DNA of 64,000 bases, taken from NCBI GenBank assembly GCA_037013685.1, contig CM072899.1, positions 5,188,479 through 5,252,478 on the forward strand, read 5' to 3'. The notes below the pieces were generated by a model that saw nothing but the letters and a program-made list of their open reading frames with translations, had not been told where the DNA came from and searched no databases. Source of the DNA: Acridotheres tristis (lineage: Eukaryota; Chordata; Aves; Passeriformes; Sturnidae). This document shows, one piece after another, positions 53,021-64,000 of the stretch (positions are counted from its first letter, which is position 1; every line of letters starts with the position of its first letter). Position numbers and translations under genes: made by a program.

Positions 53021-56000
53021 TGCAAACTGGAAATGAGGGGAGGCTGTGGTGGGGTCTGTGGGTGTCTGAGCACACAGAGCAGCACCAGGAGATGCAGGGA
53101 GTGTGGGATGAAGGATGCTGCCCTGGGAGCCTGCACAGGGGGACAGCCCCTGCCCTTCTCCTCAAGTGCCTTCTGTTCTCCTCATGTGCTGACAGCCCGA
53201 GCCCACAACTGGATTCAACCTGAAATACTTTATTCAGCAGATTTGATTTTAACTGCTCAGTGGAGTTTTGGAATGGCTCCAACCTCTTTGTGTGAATAAT
53301 TTAATCCCTCAAAAAAAATTTGCCTGGCCCTAAATCTAATCTCGACCTGGAATGCTCCTGTGCAAGCCATGGAAGCCCTTTCCAGGTGGAAAGCCACAAG
53401 CAAGGTGTGCTGCAGGCACCAGGACAAAACTAAATCTGTTGCAGGGGAAATCAGGGGGTAAGGGAAGACCTCTGAGTGACCCTAAAGTGGGGTTCAGCCT
53501 GAGAGAAATTAAACCAAATTTACAGGGGGGTCCTGCAGGACTTCTTTGGGTACTGGGTACAGTATCTAAACAGCATGGTCAGCCTCTCCTGTGCAGCATC
53601 ATAGGTGGGATTTTCATCTAAAGTTCCATTTATCCTCTTTTTATCTGCAGCAACTCCTTATCAGACATTCTTCATACAGCAATATATGGCACAATCTGTT
53701 TTAGAAATGGTACTCAGACACACCTTTACTAATTCAAAATGAGAATGTAATGGTATGGAAAATTAATACTGTTTCCCTGCTATGTCACATAAAACTTGTT
53801 CCATATTCATGTAATAGCTCATTACTGATATGATAAAATAATATGGACACTGAAAAGCCATTTGTTTCAGAAGCACTGCGAACATTAAACCTTACAATAA
53901 CTATAGTGACTACTAGAACATACAGCAACACTTACAAAACCTTGTGGATTCAGCAATCAGCCAGCAATTAGCTGCTGAATAGATTGTGTATTAAATAAAA
54001 ACAATATCTAGCAAAATAAAACGCTTTGTGATGAAGTGGAAAGGCTTTTTAACCGCTTGTGGATAGCTTGTATCACAGCAAACTAATAAATCAAATAAGT
54101 CACCTGCTGAAAAATGGTTCAGGACTCATGGGTCTCAGAACACATCCTAAGAAGGGAGAATCATTTATGTGTGCCAGCCTCTTCCACCTCATCTGGGGAG
54201 GTTTTCCTGCCAGAGCCCTACCTGGGAGTATTCCCCCTGCCCAGGAGAAAATGATGCCTTCAAGGGCTGTGAAGAACAGCTCATGAGGCATCTCCCATTT
54301 CATTTGGCTTTGGACTAGGTAGGCTTTGGATCCTGACTGTATGAACCAGCACAGCCTTTGATTTAACCTTTTGTTGCCTGCTATCCACAGACAAACAGAA
54401 GGAGTTGCTGATACATGAGGATAACTCCAGAGTCACTGACCTGAAACGTGTATCAGACCAAAATCAGAACCAATTTTATTCTGGAAAGCAAAACCTGGTT
54501 CATACAGAATTGCAAACAGTCTCTACATTTCTGAAAGAGCTACTAACAAAGTGAGGCTACAAGGCTATGGAGCTCATGATTATATCACAGTGGGAACAAG
54601 TACATCTTTATGGCACAGACATATTTGTAACACAGTCAGACAAAGTACACTCATCCTACTGTTATACTTAATCAAAAAAAAGGGGTAGCTCCACCCTGCA
54701 CTTGAAATCTTAAATCATATGGTGTACTATTTGGCCAGAATTTTACTAAAGTCTCTGTCTGTAAAGCTTCTCACAACGTATGAAAATATTGCACAGGCAA
54801 CAAGAAAATCTACTACTCACAGGAGTTTGTATTGGAAGATGTGGGGGCCTTGTGGTTGTTGGTTAATAAAGGCTCAGGGGAAGACCATTCATAAATACAC
54901 AGCCTATTTCAAAGCATCACAAAATGAAGAGTCTGAGACATTTTAGCAAACCTCCAAACTACGTTTTAAACTCTCCAGTTATGAAACAAATTGCTCCATA
55001 TTGAGTCACTACCTAGAGAAAACTACCTTTAATGCTAGCAGAAAGTGTATTGCAGAAATTCCTCACATCTGCAAAGCACCTCACTTAAATGATAATTATG
55101 TTCTATAAAGTGCTGTTACTCTTAGTCACTATTTACTTTATCTATTCTGAGTCATATTAAGTGTGGTGCCTCAGCTGCAGAGAATTTCATTACACCATTT
55201 GTTAAGGCATCTTTAATAGGCCAATTTCAGCATCCGTCTACTGTATCTCACTAAATGGTTTTTATTTGCTAAATGATACAGTTTAGATGAAACACACTTC
55301 AACAAGAAATGTAGTTGTACTACTACAGATGTCACACTAACAGCCAGAAGACTTTCTCTCAGATTACTGTGACTACCAGGGAAGGGAGGTTGCAATCAGT
55401 GAGATCTGTTTTGAATCCTTACACTAGTGAAGCTTCAACTAAACTGCTTGGGACTAGAACAAAACTTGAAATTAAGCCACGGTTTGGAGGTTTATTCAGA
55501 AGAAATAAAAAGATTTCTTTGATGTTTTAATTTGTAACCTCTAATGGATTAAAAACAGGTAGATTAAAAGGTGAAATAAATACTTCAATGACCTTATTGG
55601 TGGTTCAGTTTCAGCCAAGTATTTCAGTCATACTTTGTATGGGAGTGAGACATTCAAATAAAATAAATTTACCACGCATTGTAAATAAAACAGAGTACAG
55701 CAAGTGTTGTCAGTGTGGTTACCTGCTCTAATTCTCAATAGGTCTCTCTATCTACATGTCTGCAAACAAGCCATTCATATTTTAAAATTTACAAATTTTA
55801 AACAAAAAAATATCAAGTCCAGTTCACATTAGAACATTTCAGTCCTGTATTTCTGTAGTTAAGCACTGTCATTGTACAGGTAAAGGTCCTAGCTACAGCC
55901 TTGGGGTTTTTTTACAGTGTCCCTTCAGACTTGTTCCTGCTTTAGCCTAGACTGGACAGATCTGCTATGAGCAGACTCCAAGCCTGTGTGACTGATCTTA

Positions 56001-56887
56001 AAATTATACTGTGTTTATTTTGTCGTGGGTTTGATTCCTGCATCTTATCTTCCCTTTCCTTCCTAAATACCCCATACTTTCACACAACTAAACCCAGAAC
56101 TTCAGAGCCCTTTCAGTCTCTATTAGGTGAAGGAAAGAGAAATATCACTCCAGCTGACACCACTCAAGTGATGCTATCAGTTACATTAATGCCTGGAAAG
56201 GATATCTCCACTGAGACCTGCCAGCAAGGAAACATGCCTTGAATTCAACAGGAACCTTCAGGCACTAAGGACAGATAGTTTGGCCAACCTGGCTACTTGC
56301 AGTTTAATTCCCTAATTTAACACAATCCTCTTCTACTCAAGCAAACACCTCCCCATCCTCCTGCAGAAGTCTCTGCACAGGACCAGAGCAGCAAAGTTAT
56401 TGGTCCTTTACCTCTTTAAATTTGTGTGGCTTTTATGCATCCCAGGCAGACTCCTGTGTCCTGACCATCACAAAATATCACAGAAGTTTCCAGGAAAACA
56501 ATATGTAAATACAGAGTAACTTTTGTAATTAAAAAGCCATAGATTTTTCCTGAAAATCAGATAAAAATCTACAAAGTGATCAACATTTGCATGACCTATC
56601 CCTCTCTTGAATGACATGTTTGCTCAAGGTGAAAAATAGACATTTACAGATGAAGGCAAGAGAGACTTGCTGCTGCCATGGCTTTTTGTGACTGGCACCT
56701 GACAAGATCTGATAAGGAGTGGTCAAGATAAACTCCCACAGTGTCCCTCACCCAGCTCAAGCCATTCCATCCTTCTGGAAGTCCACAAAGCTATCTTTAA
56801 AGAGGACTGAGGTGAAACCAATGAAAGAAGCAGCTGGAGGGGCAGGGACCTTGTGTCAGAGAAGCCACTTAGCCCTGTGTCTGTTCC
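53021..56887. other. Non-coding sequence, no gene recognised
   Basis: GC-moderate to about 53600, possibly including further unrecognisable CR1 remnants, then AT-rich. Open frames are at most about 110 codons and show no known domain. A tRNA B-box-like GGGTTTGATTCC near 56027 has no matching cloverleaf. Confidence 0.6.
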
Positions 56888-57075
56888 TAGAATAACTGAA
56901 TCTCCTGAGCTGGAATGTGCCCACAAGAATCACCGACCCCAGACCACCTCAAAAATCCCATCCTGTGCCCAGGAGTGTTGTCCAAATGTTCCTGGAGCTG
57001 TGGCGGCTTTGGAGCTGTGACCATTCCCTGGGGATCCTGGGCAGTGCCCGGCCACCTCCCCCTGTTAAGGGAGAT
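56888..57075 (-). mobile_element. CR1 LINE fragment of a second subtype
   Basis: The plus strand shows the antisense CR1 series AGAATAACTGAATCTCCTGA, GCTGGAATGTGCCCACAAGA, ATCCCATCCTGTGCCCAGGA, TTGTCCAAATGTTCCTGGAG, GGAGCTGTGACCATTCCCTG and AGTGCCCGGCCACCTCCCCC. This differs from the GGTTTGGGTTGGAAGGG-type copies, indicating another CR1 subfamily. It is 5'-truncated, about 190 bp, and non-coding. Confidence 0.85.
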
Positions 57076-60000
57076 GGAAATTCTCTTGGCTTGCAGCTGA
57101 TGTGAAAGGAAAGGTGGCTGCTCTCTGTTAATCATTTCCCCTGGATTAATCACTGGAAAAGCAGCTCAGGTGAATGGCACACGGGGTTGCAGCACCTCGA
57201 GTTCTGTGCCAGGGTGTGCAGTGGTTTCACAGTGGGAGATCAGCAGCAGCTAGAGATGGCAGTCCTGGATAAAAACAGCCCAAGCAGCAGGTGAGCTGCG
57301 AAGCACATACCTGCAATTAACAACCCAGTGGACCTTGGGTTTATGGTGAGTTTTTTGTCCTCATTAATTAATTCCTTCAGGTAGTTAAAAGGAATATGAA
57401 CCCTCTGCCCGGTTTGAAGAAGTCAGAAAAAAGTTTCTTTTTTTCCCCCAAATATTTCAGTGCATCACAGCATGTTTTGTAGTTGTTGGTCAAGGACTGA
57501 CAGTTGCTTTTCATGAAGCACACTGCTTTGCTGACTTTTGATGGTGAACTAAATTATCAGCTATAGCTTTGTACTGTTCCCTTCTATATGCATTTTCCTC
57601 TTTAATTAAAGTTGTTGGAGGTCATTGCATGTTGCTGAAATCTCTGCAGGGAAAACACCCTTCCTCTGTTTTGGTGCAGTTTGGGTCTATGATTCCTCTC
57701 TTATTCTGAGTGAATTAATGTTTTCTTAAAGGACTGAACTATGAAATGGGAGTTAAGGCGCAAATGAGGGGAGTTTTTGTCAGTATCTTTACTAAAATAG
57801 GATACCCTCTTTATAGTTCAACCCTGCCAAGCACTTAAGCACATGCTTATCTTAAATAGCTCCACTGAAATCAATGAAACAACTCACATGACAGCAAGAC
57901 ACTGATCAGGGGTTACTCCAATGGATGCTTTATAGCTTATGATTAAAAATAATTCCTACTTGGGAGCTGGGAAAGCATTTGCTCAAGCCTGCTGTTTACT
58001 GGCTTCTTCCCTCAATGTCCTCTTGATTAGCACACAAGCTCCATATTAAGTATTTGGAGGATATATATATTTTCTTGGTATCCAAGCAGTGCTTTTCTCT
58101 TAAATTGGATGTGAATGCCAAGGCAACTTTATGCTCCTTTTCTTCTCAAATGCTCTGCTGCCACATGTCAATACTCTCTCTGGCAAGCTTCATAAGAGCT
58201 GGAAGTATAAAGTACACCTGCTGTGGTAGTCTCTGTGTTTTCAGCTTTTGTTGTGGTTGAAACAGTTTTCTGATGCCTGCTCTCAATGAACTTCATCTTC
58301 CTGAACCGATTTGCTGGATTTTCAGCTGCATTCAGCTCTTTGCCCAACAGCCTAATCTCAGCAATATTTATTGTTCTCTTTATTTAGCTCCATCTCTTTA
58401 TCACACATGCTCCTTCCACTGTTATGTCTGTTTTTCAGGTAATAAGCTGAAAAAAAAGTAAATTTTTTTTGTGCAGATTCAAAGGAAAAGGTCTCTAATT
58501 ATGAAGACTGTGCTCAAGACTGCCCATTTTGCACAAGGATTTCTGCTGTTTCCACTGCCATGAGCAGGAGGGCAGAGACAGCCAGGGCTCAGCACATTCA
58601 GAACCAAAACCTGGCACATTCAGGACCAAGACCCAGTGGGTTTCACTGGAGCACCAGGGCAAGCTCAGGCTGTGCTGGTCCTTTGGCAGAGCTCCTCAGG
58701 GTCAAACTGCACCAGGGATGAGTCTGGAGTGACTAATTTTAACTGCATGTTTTTCATAGTTCCAGGATTTCTTTTTCAGAACGCCGTTATGACAAATTTG
58801 TTACTGAACTTCCCAGACAGGTTTTTAAGCCACCTCCAGGCTGCAAAGCTGAAGAATAGCTCACATTTAGAAAATTACAATAATAAAATCCACATACAAG
58901 GACTGACTCTATAATAAGGCTTTTTCACGTTATTTTGCAGCTGAGTGAGACAATCTGCCAAAACTCCTCCAATAATCAAAGAGGAGGTTTGCTGTCTGTG
59001 AGGGGAAGATGCAAATCCTGATTCTGTTCTTTGGTGGTGCTGAGAACAGGAGCCCAGCTCATTTTTGGTATGAATTCAGTTAGTCTTTTATGACATTGTA
59101 ATATGCAACTCAAAAGAACTCATCAACTTGATCTAATCTAAGCTTCTCTACAGAAAACTCAAATAAGCTTGAATTCTTGGATTAGTCAATGTTTGCAGCC
59201 ACTTGAATTACATTTCATATATACATAAAGTGAGCATATGAATCTCAGCAGTTAAGTACTCTGCTGTCAATTTCCATTTTTTTTCCTTAAGAAAAGAGTA
59301 AAATATATTTAAACTCATCATGCTGAGAAGTAGTATCTGGCTGTAATCAGATACAATCAACCCAAAGAAAAGAAATAGCCATATTTGCATCCATAATCTT
59401 TTTTATCTTGACACTGAAGGCTAATTGTCATATCAGGAAATGCAGAATGATATACAGTATATGTGCCTGAAGGTACTATGTTTGCAAAATTGCTTAACAG
59501 CAGCTACTACTTGCTGTTTTGATAAAGATATACTCTTGCTGTCTGATAGCACATTTCTGTAGGAAATAATTTTGAGTAGGCCCTGTCAAATAAAGTTAGA
59601 TTTAATGCAGCCACAATGTTAGTAATAAAGAGGAAGCATTGACATTTTCTCCATAATTAGATGTTGCCACTGATATCCAGCAAGAAGACACTGCTGTCCT
59701 GAATTGTGATTGTTGCTGGAATGCTCATTGCATTCCCTGAAATCTGTGCTGTCCCTGCGGATGCTGAGCCCCTGCACACGAGTGTTGTGCTTCTGATTGA
59801 ACTGTCATAAATCCATCACAATGTGATAGAACTCCACCAGATGAAACCTACCTGAGCATACAGCAAATAAATCCCTCACTGCTACTGGCTATTTGTATTA
59901 TATTTCACATTTTAGGGACAATAGGAATGTGTTATTCTCTAGGAAAGTGTCTTTTAACGGCCTAAAAATTAATAGGAGCTGAGATTTGCTTTCATACACC

Positions 60001-60151
60001 ACATATGCCTGGGGGTTTTTGGTTTTGTTTTCATCTTCTTCAGGTAATCATTTATCTGAATGAAGTTATCAGATGATGCAATGGAAAATAGAAAAGTTAT
60101 CATTAAAGTGCTGTGACAGCCTAATCAGGAGCAGGGTCCCACTGTGTTATC
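57076..60151. other. Non-coding sequence, no gene recognised
   Basis: AT-rich with a doubled TTAATTAATT homeodomain-type core at 57364-57373 and a 22-bp tandem repeat at 58592-58635. Open frames are short and unrelated. No RNA gene was recognised. Confidence 0.65.
58592..58635. repeat. 22-bp tandem repeat, two copies
   Basis: Copies begin GCACATTCAGAACCAAAACC (58592) and GCACATTCAGGACCAAGACC (58614), differing at a few positions. A slippage product, with no other significance seen. Confidence 0.85.
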
Positions 60152-60478
60152 AATCACAGAATCACAGGATGGTTTGAGTTGGAAGGGACATTAATGCCCA
60201 TCCCCATCCCATCCCAGCCATGGGCAGGGATGCCTTCCACTGTCCCAGATTGCTTCAAGTCCTTTCCAGCCTGGCCTTGGACACTTCCAGGGATCCAGGG
60301 GCAGCCACAGCTGTCCACACACCCTGTGTCCCCACCCTCACAGGGAGGAATTTCTTCCCAATATCCCATCTAACCCTGCCCTCTGGCAGTTTGAAGCCAT
60401 TTCCTCTCGTTCTGCCACTCCAGGCCACTGTAAATTGTCCCTCTCCATCTCTCCTGGTGCCCAGGTGCCCAAAGGAAT
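60152..60478 (-). mobile_element. CR1 LINE 3'-end fragment, about 325 bp
   Basis: The plus strand starts with the antisense tail (ATCACAGAATCACAGGATGG, then TTTGAGTTGGAAGGGACATT), continues through the CCATGGGCAGGGATGCCTTC block, CTTGGACACTTCCAGGGATC, CCCATCTAACCCTGCCCTCT and GGCAGTTTGAAGCCATTTCC, and fades after CTCTCCATCTCTCCTGGTGC. Same subfamily type and orientation as the copy at 48301, with a better-preserved terminus. It contains no intact coding frame. Confidence 0.96.
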
Positions 60479-61469
60479 GAGCACTTCCAGGGAGGTGCAG
60501 ACTCCTTGGCCACTGCTGTGACAAAGAATCCCCACAGTGCCCATTTAGCCCCGGGGCCAGTCCTTATAAAGTGAAAATAAGGAATAAAGATAGATGCAAG
60601 GCTCTGCTAGTGAGTGGAACCTCTGGATCCTTTCCTGTAGGAGGTGCATCCTCCAGGTTGGGCCCTGGATCCAATTTTTTGTGTTACAATCAGCTCACAC
60701 AATCCCATGGAAATAAAACAAATGAGAGAGGTGGAAACAAAGGCAGGCGGAAACAGAATCTAAAATGCACCTATAAATATTATAAATCCTGCAGCAACCA
60801 GACATTTCTTTTTATCCCAAAAGGTAGAGAGATGGAACTGATTAGTTCTCACTGAGGAAAGGATATTGATGTTTAATACCCTTTTGAGGCTGTTGAGCTC
60901 AGTTATTGGATTCAAAGCAAGATACCTGATGGTGCAGGCAGCAGCATATAACTCCCTTTCCTTCCCTAACAACTGCAAGTTCACAAGAAAATTACCAGCT
61001 CCAGCTCGGAAATGAAGGTGGCCTTTTGCTGGCTGAAAATCCCTTATTTATGAAACAATTTAAAATTATTTGCCATTTGCAGTGCCAGGAAGAAACAGCA
61101 CATTTGTTCAGCCAAAGTACAGTTATCACTGCAGTGAGGTTTAGAGTGGTCCTACTGTTTGTCATCTTTTAGGGTGAATTTTTATTGGTTTTGCAAATGT
61201 TAACACATACTGCTAAACAAGATTTAGCCTAAACAGATAATGTTAGGAGCAAATATGGTTGGGTTTCTCCCTAAAAAAGAAAAAAAAAATCTTTGAAGGG
61301 GAAAAGAAAAAAATCAACTTGCAATGCCCTTCTAACTCGCCAGGATCTTACAGGCATTTTTGTTAAAAGCCAGTGCATAAGCAGAGTTTTTGACATACGA
61401 AATAGCAGCACAATCATTTTCTGTTCATGGCCTCCAATCCTCCAAAGGGAAACTGAAAATAATATAGCC
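60479..61469. other. Non-coding sequence, no gene recognised
   Basis: Follows the CR1 fragment. Contains purine-rich A runs near 61275-61310. Short open frames only. Confidence 0.65.
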
Positions 61470-62340
61470 TAATTACAACTCTGAATAAAACAGTTTTATT
61501 ACCGAATGAACGACTTTAATTCTTTGTTTGCTCTCAAATGATACGTGAAAATTAATATGTGGCAAATTAACACCATAAAATTCATGAGTGAAGGATATTT
61601 TTTTTTGGTTTGCCTTGCCCTACTTGCAGCGAGGGAATACAATTTCTCTTGTGGATCACAGGCAATAAAGAACACCAGATCTTAGTAATGATAGAAGTTA
61701 TAAAGCACTGGGCTTGCCTTGCAGCATAATTCAGTCATTCAGAAGTCTGCACGCTTACAAATGTGTTTTAAATACGTCTCAAAACTGAAATGTGGCTGCT
61801 TGAGTTTGTACCAAGCTTTACGCCTGGTGGGGACAGTGCAGGGAACCATAACAAGTCATGAAGTGTTACATGATAAATCCTGGCTTCTGCTCCATCTCAT
61901 CCCCACTCCAGGACACAATCAGGCACCTGAGGTGCACTATTGCCCCATAATGAAGTCCAATTAAGATTCATTAACCTCTGGCCTCCTTCACTTATTTGAT
62001 GGACATTGAGCATCTCAGGGGAAAAGCTAAAAGGTGAACTTGAATGAGCTCGGTTCAGCGGGTGACATTTTGAGGAGTTAAAGGCACCTTAGGTGATAAT
62101 TTACATCTGAAGCATCAAAGCATGTTGACATATTGATTGATAAATGGAAACATTATATGTGATGGTCATGCTGGCTGAACATTTAGGGTGATTTATGCTG
62201 TAACATTTACTTTTTATATGTGTACCATTTTTTAATGTTAACAATAAAGTGCTGTAAATGCTACATTAGTAATAAAATATGCACTGGCTATGTGCTTTAT
62301 TGGCTTTATTTGTGGATGAATAAATACCACCACATTCACA
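61470..62340. promoter_or_regulatory. Long candidate CNE, most enhancer-like tract in window
   Basis: About 870 bases without recognisable repeats and with a high density of developmental-factor-type motifs: a forkhead-like TGTTTGC at 61525-61531, many TTTAAT/TTAAT cores, a PBX/HOX-type TGATTGAT at 62134-62141, a DR2-type direct repeat at 62052-62065, and TTTATTGG/TTTATTTG CDX/HOX-like sites near 62297-62312. Several CpGs are retained. An 81-codon plus-strand frame (61719-61964) lies inside it but resembles no protein. The texture matches deeply conserved non-coding elements near developmental genes. That is an inference, and the target gene would lie outside the window. Confidence 0.35.
62052..62065 (+). 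promoter_or_regulatory. DR2 nuclear-receptor-type direct repeat
   Basis: GGTTCA-GC-GGGTGA: two half-sites each fitting RGKTSA exactly with a 2-bp spacer, the layout of one class of retinoic acid response elements. Roughly one DR1/DR2/DR5 match is expected by chance in 64 kb, so the setting inside a candidate CNE is the only extra support. Confidence 0.3.
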
Positions 62341-64000
62341 CAAAAATGATATGGAAATAATATACCTTGAGTAGGCACAGTGACAACCTGTAACTATCCT
62401 AAGGTAAAATTGATGTTAAAATCCAAGAATGGAAGTCTGCACAAACTGTGATTCATGTCAGGAGGTACATCTTACCACTATGCTTAAGGAGAAATGTGTC
62501 AAAAAAATAAAGAAAGGATGTATCAGAGTTATTAAGAAAGCAGAGCAGATGACTATGTGGAAGGGACAACACTTAACTGATTTATACCAGTGCTCAGAAA
62601 CAGTTCAGACTTCTGATGTTCCTCTGAGATTAATGACACCATCACTCTCTATTATAGGTACCCACACATGCAGAATGACTCTGCTGCAATATGAGACACA
62701 GCAGTGAAGCAATTACAGAAATGTCAGAGTCTTTTCTTTCCCCCCATCAATGAACACTTTATCACCTCCTGGTGACCAATCCTCTTTCAAATGGGGCTGG
62801 TTTTCCTCCAGGAAAGGCCTCTCTGAAATAAGGGGCCAGCGTGGGGGATCCCCATTGCTATGGAACCACACAAAATATGCTCCAAGCAAGATTTCCTGGA
62901 AGACCAAGCATCCTGCTCTGCAACCATCAGCCTGTGCATTTCTTGCATGCACACAGATGCCCCTGGGAGGCATCACTCCTAATGTGTGTGTACAACACAG
63001 ATGCTCTGTGCATGTGCAGTACACCCAGCCCTTTCATACACGACTCACTTTCCAGACATGCAAAGCAAATCCAAATATTTCATAAAGTCCAGGGCTTTGT
63101 TTATGGTCCACCAATAAATATACAGAGCATACACCATATTGTCAACATTTAAAGGGTTAGTTTGACTTACTGCCTACCTCCAGTGTCCTGGCCTTGACAC
63201 GTGTCAGTAAGACACACAAGAATTCTGGATATAAATATTACTATGTAGTTGTATAGAACATTTACTTTGAAAAAATTATAGGATCAAAAAGGAAAATAAG
63301 CAGAAAAAGCTTCTGACATGGGCTACCCAGAAGTATGCACACAGGAGCTGGGGTAGGTAGGAGAATTTGTAAATTCACAATAGCAACAGTTCTGAGTTAG
63401 CAGCAGCATGCTGTGACTTTTTGCAAGAAGTCTTGCATTGAGCAACTTTACCTCACACAGATCATCTGGCTCGGGCATAGCCCAATGCTAGTAACTTCTC
63501 CTGAGCTAGGTAAGGACTCAGGATTCATGGGAAGAAGAATGGCAGTGCAGGAAGTGCTGTGGAATGAGTGCAGCACGAGGCTCTCACTGTACTGAGTGTG
63601 AAGTTCAGCTCGGATGCAGGCTGCCAATGAAGCATAAATTATCACAGCATCAAAGGTATGGGAAGATACTGTGCTGCCCTGAAATTCAGCTAACTTCCTC
63701 TGGGATAACAAAGCCCTGACACTGTAGGGAAGCCCTATTTTGTTGACCAAAATAAGCCCCTTTGAGCGGCCAGAAGAGACACAGAGCCTCCCCCAGTGCA
63801 AAGGAGAGCAGCGTTTTCATGCTGGTGGTTTTCCTAAGGCTCTGGCCACCCCCTCAATGCAGCCTTCACCATTGCTTCCCTGAGCAAATTACAGTTACAG
63901 AAGGCAGCAGAAACAGCAGGCACCTTTTATAATCAAAGATCTCAATAGTTACAGAACACCATGTAAAAGCCTTTTCCTCAGTTCAGCAAGGACTAAGTGG
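62341..64000. other. Non-coding sequence, no gene recognised
   Basis: Mixed composition. Open frames of 92-117 codons (62429-62707, +; 62713-63024, -; 62750-63085, +; 63448-63801, -) overlap on opposite strands and lack recognisable motifs. No transposon was recognised up to the end of the window. Confidence 0.6.

Noticed and set aside
52875..53282. 135-codon minus-strand frame as a gene
   Set aside because: It runs antisense to a diverged CR1 fragment and GC-moderate sequence, and shows no domain.
56024..56040. GGGTTTGATTCC resembling a tRNA B box
   Set aside because: No A box at the proper distance and no cloverleaf in the flanking bases.

Overview
This window looks like bird nuclear DNA. 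The evidence is a set of interspersed sequences recognisable as 3' ends of CR1 LINEs, the dominant avian retrotransposon, at about 40.6, 43.9, 48.3, 52.9, 56.9 and 60.2 kb. Their diagnostic stretches are the GGTTTGGGTTGGAAGGG-type 3' tail and the conserved block upstream of it. The CR1 variant resembles those of songbirds and other Neoaves, but that is judged from memory of the family and not from a search. Base composition is AT-rich and CpG-poor.

I find no protein-coding gene, rRNA, tRNA or other RNA gene that I can defend. Nearly all open frames are 60-140 codons, scattered over all frames, with no recognisable domains and no exon structure. The longest (241 codons) is an artefact of a GC-rich minisatellite. 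The window therefore reads as intergenic or deep-intronic sequence. There is no operon or pathway to describe.

Layout. 1-40.5 kb: largely unique AT-rich DNA with no recognised transposons, a candidate regulatory block at 5.04-5.46 kb (16-bp palindrome and an RFX X-box match), a GC-elevated patch at 15.7-16.1 kb, a CpG-dense patch joined to a nine-copy 40-bp minisatellite at 19.0-19.45 kb, and candidate conserved non-coding elements (CNEs) near 22.2, 24.1, 27.9 and 37.5 kb. 40.5-60.5 kb: six CR1 fragments, a short TA microsatellite and a further CNE candidate at 49.1 kb. 61.5-62.3 kb: the longest CNE-like tract, with a DR2 nuclear-receptor-type repeat and a PBX/HOX-type site. The CNE calls rest on sequence texture (dense homeodomain-type sites, unusual local composition, no repeats) and cannot be confirmed without cross-species alignment.

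The most unusual structure is the minisatellite. Its 40-bp unit has no stop codon in any forward frame, so three overlapping frames stay open through the array, and its variants suggest duplication of multi-unit blocks. I did not find a convincing new biological system.
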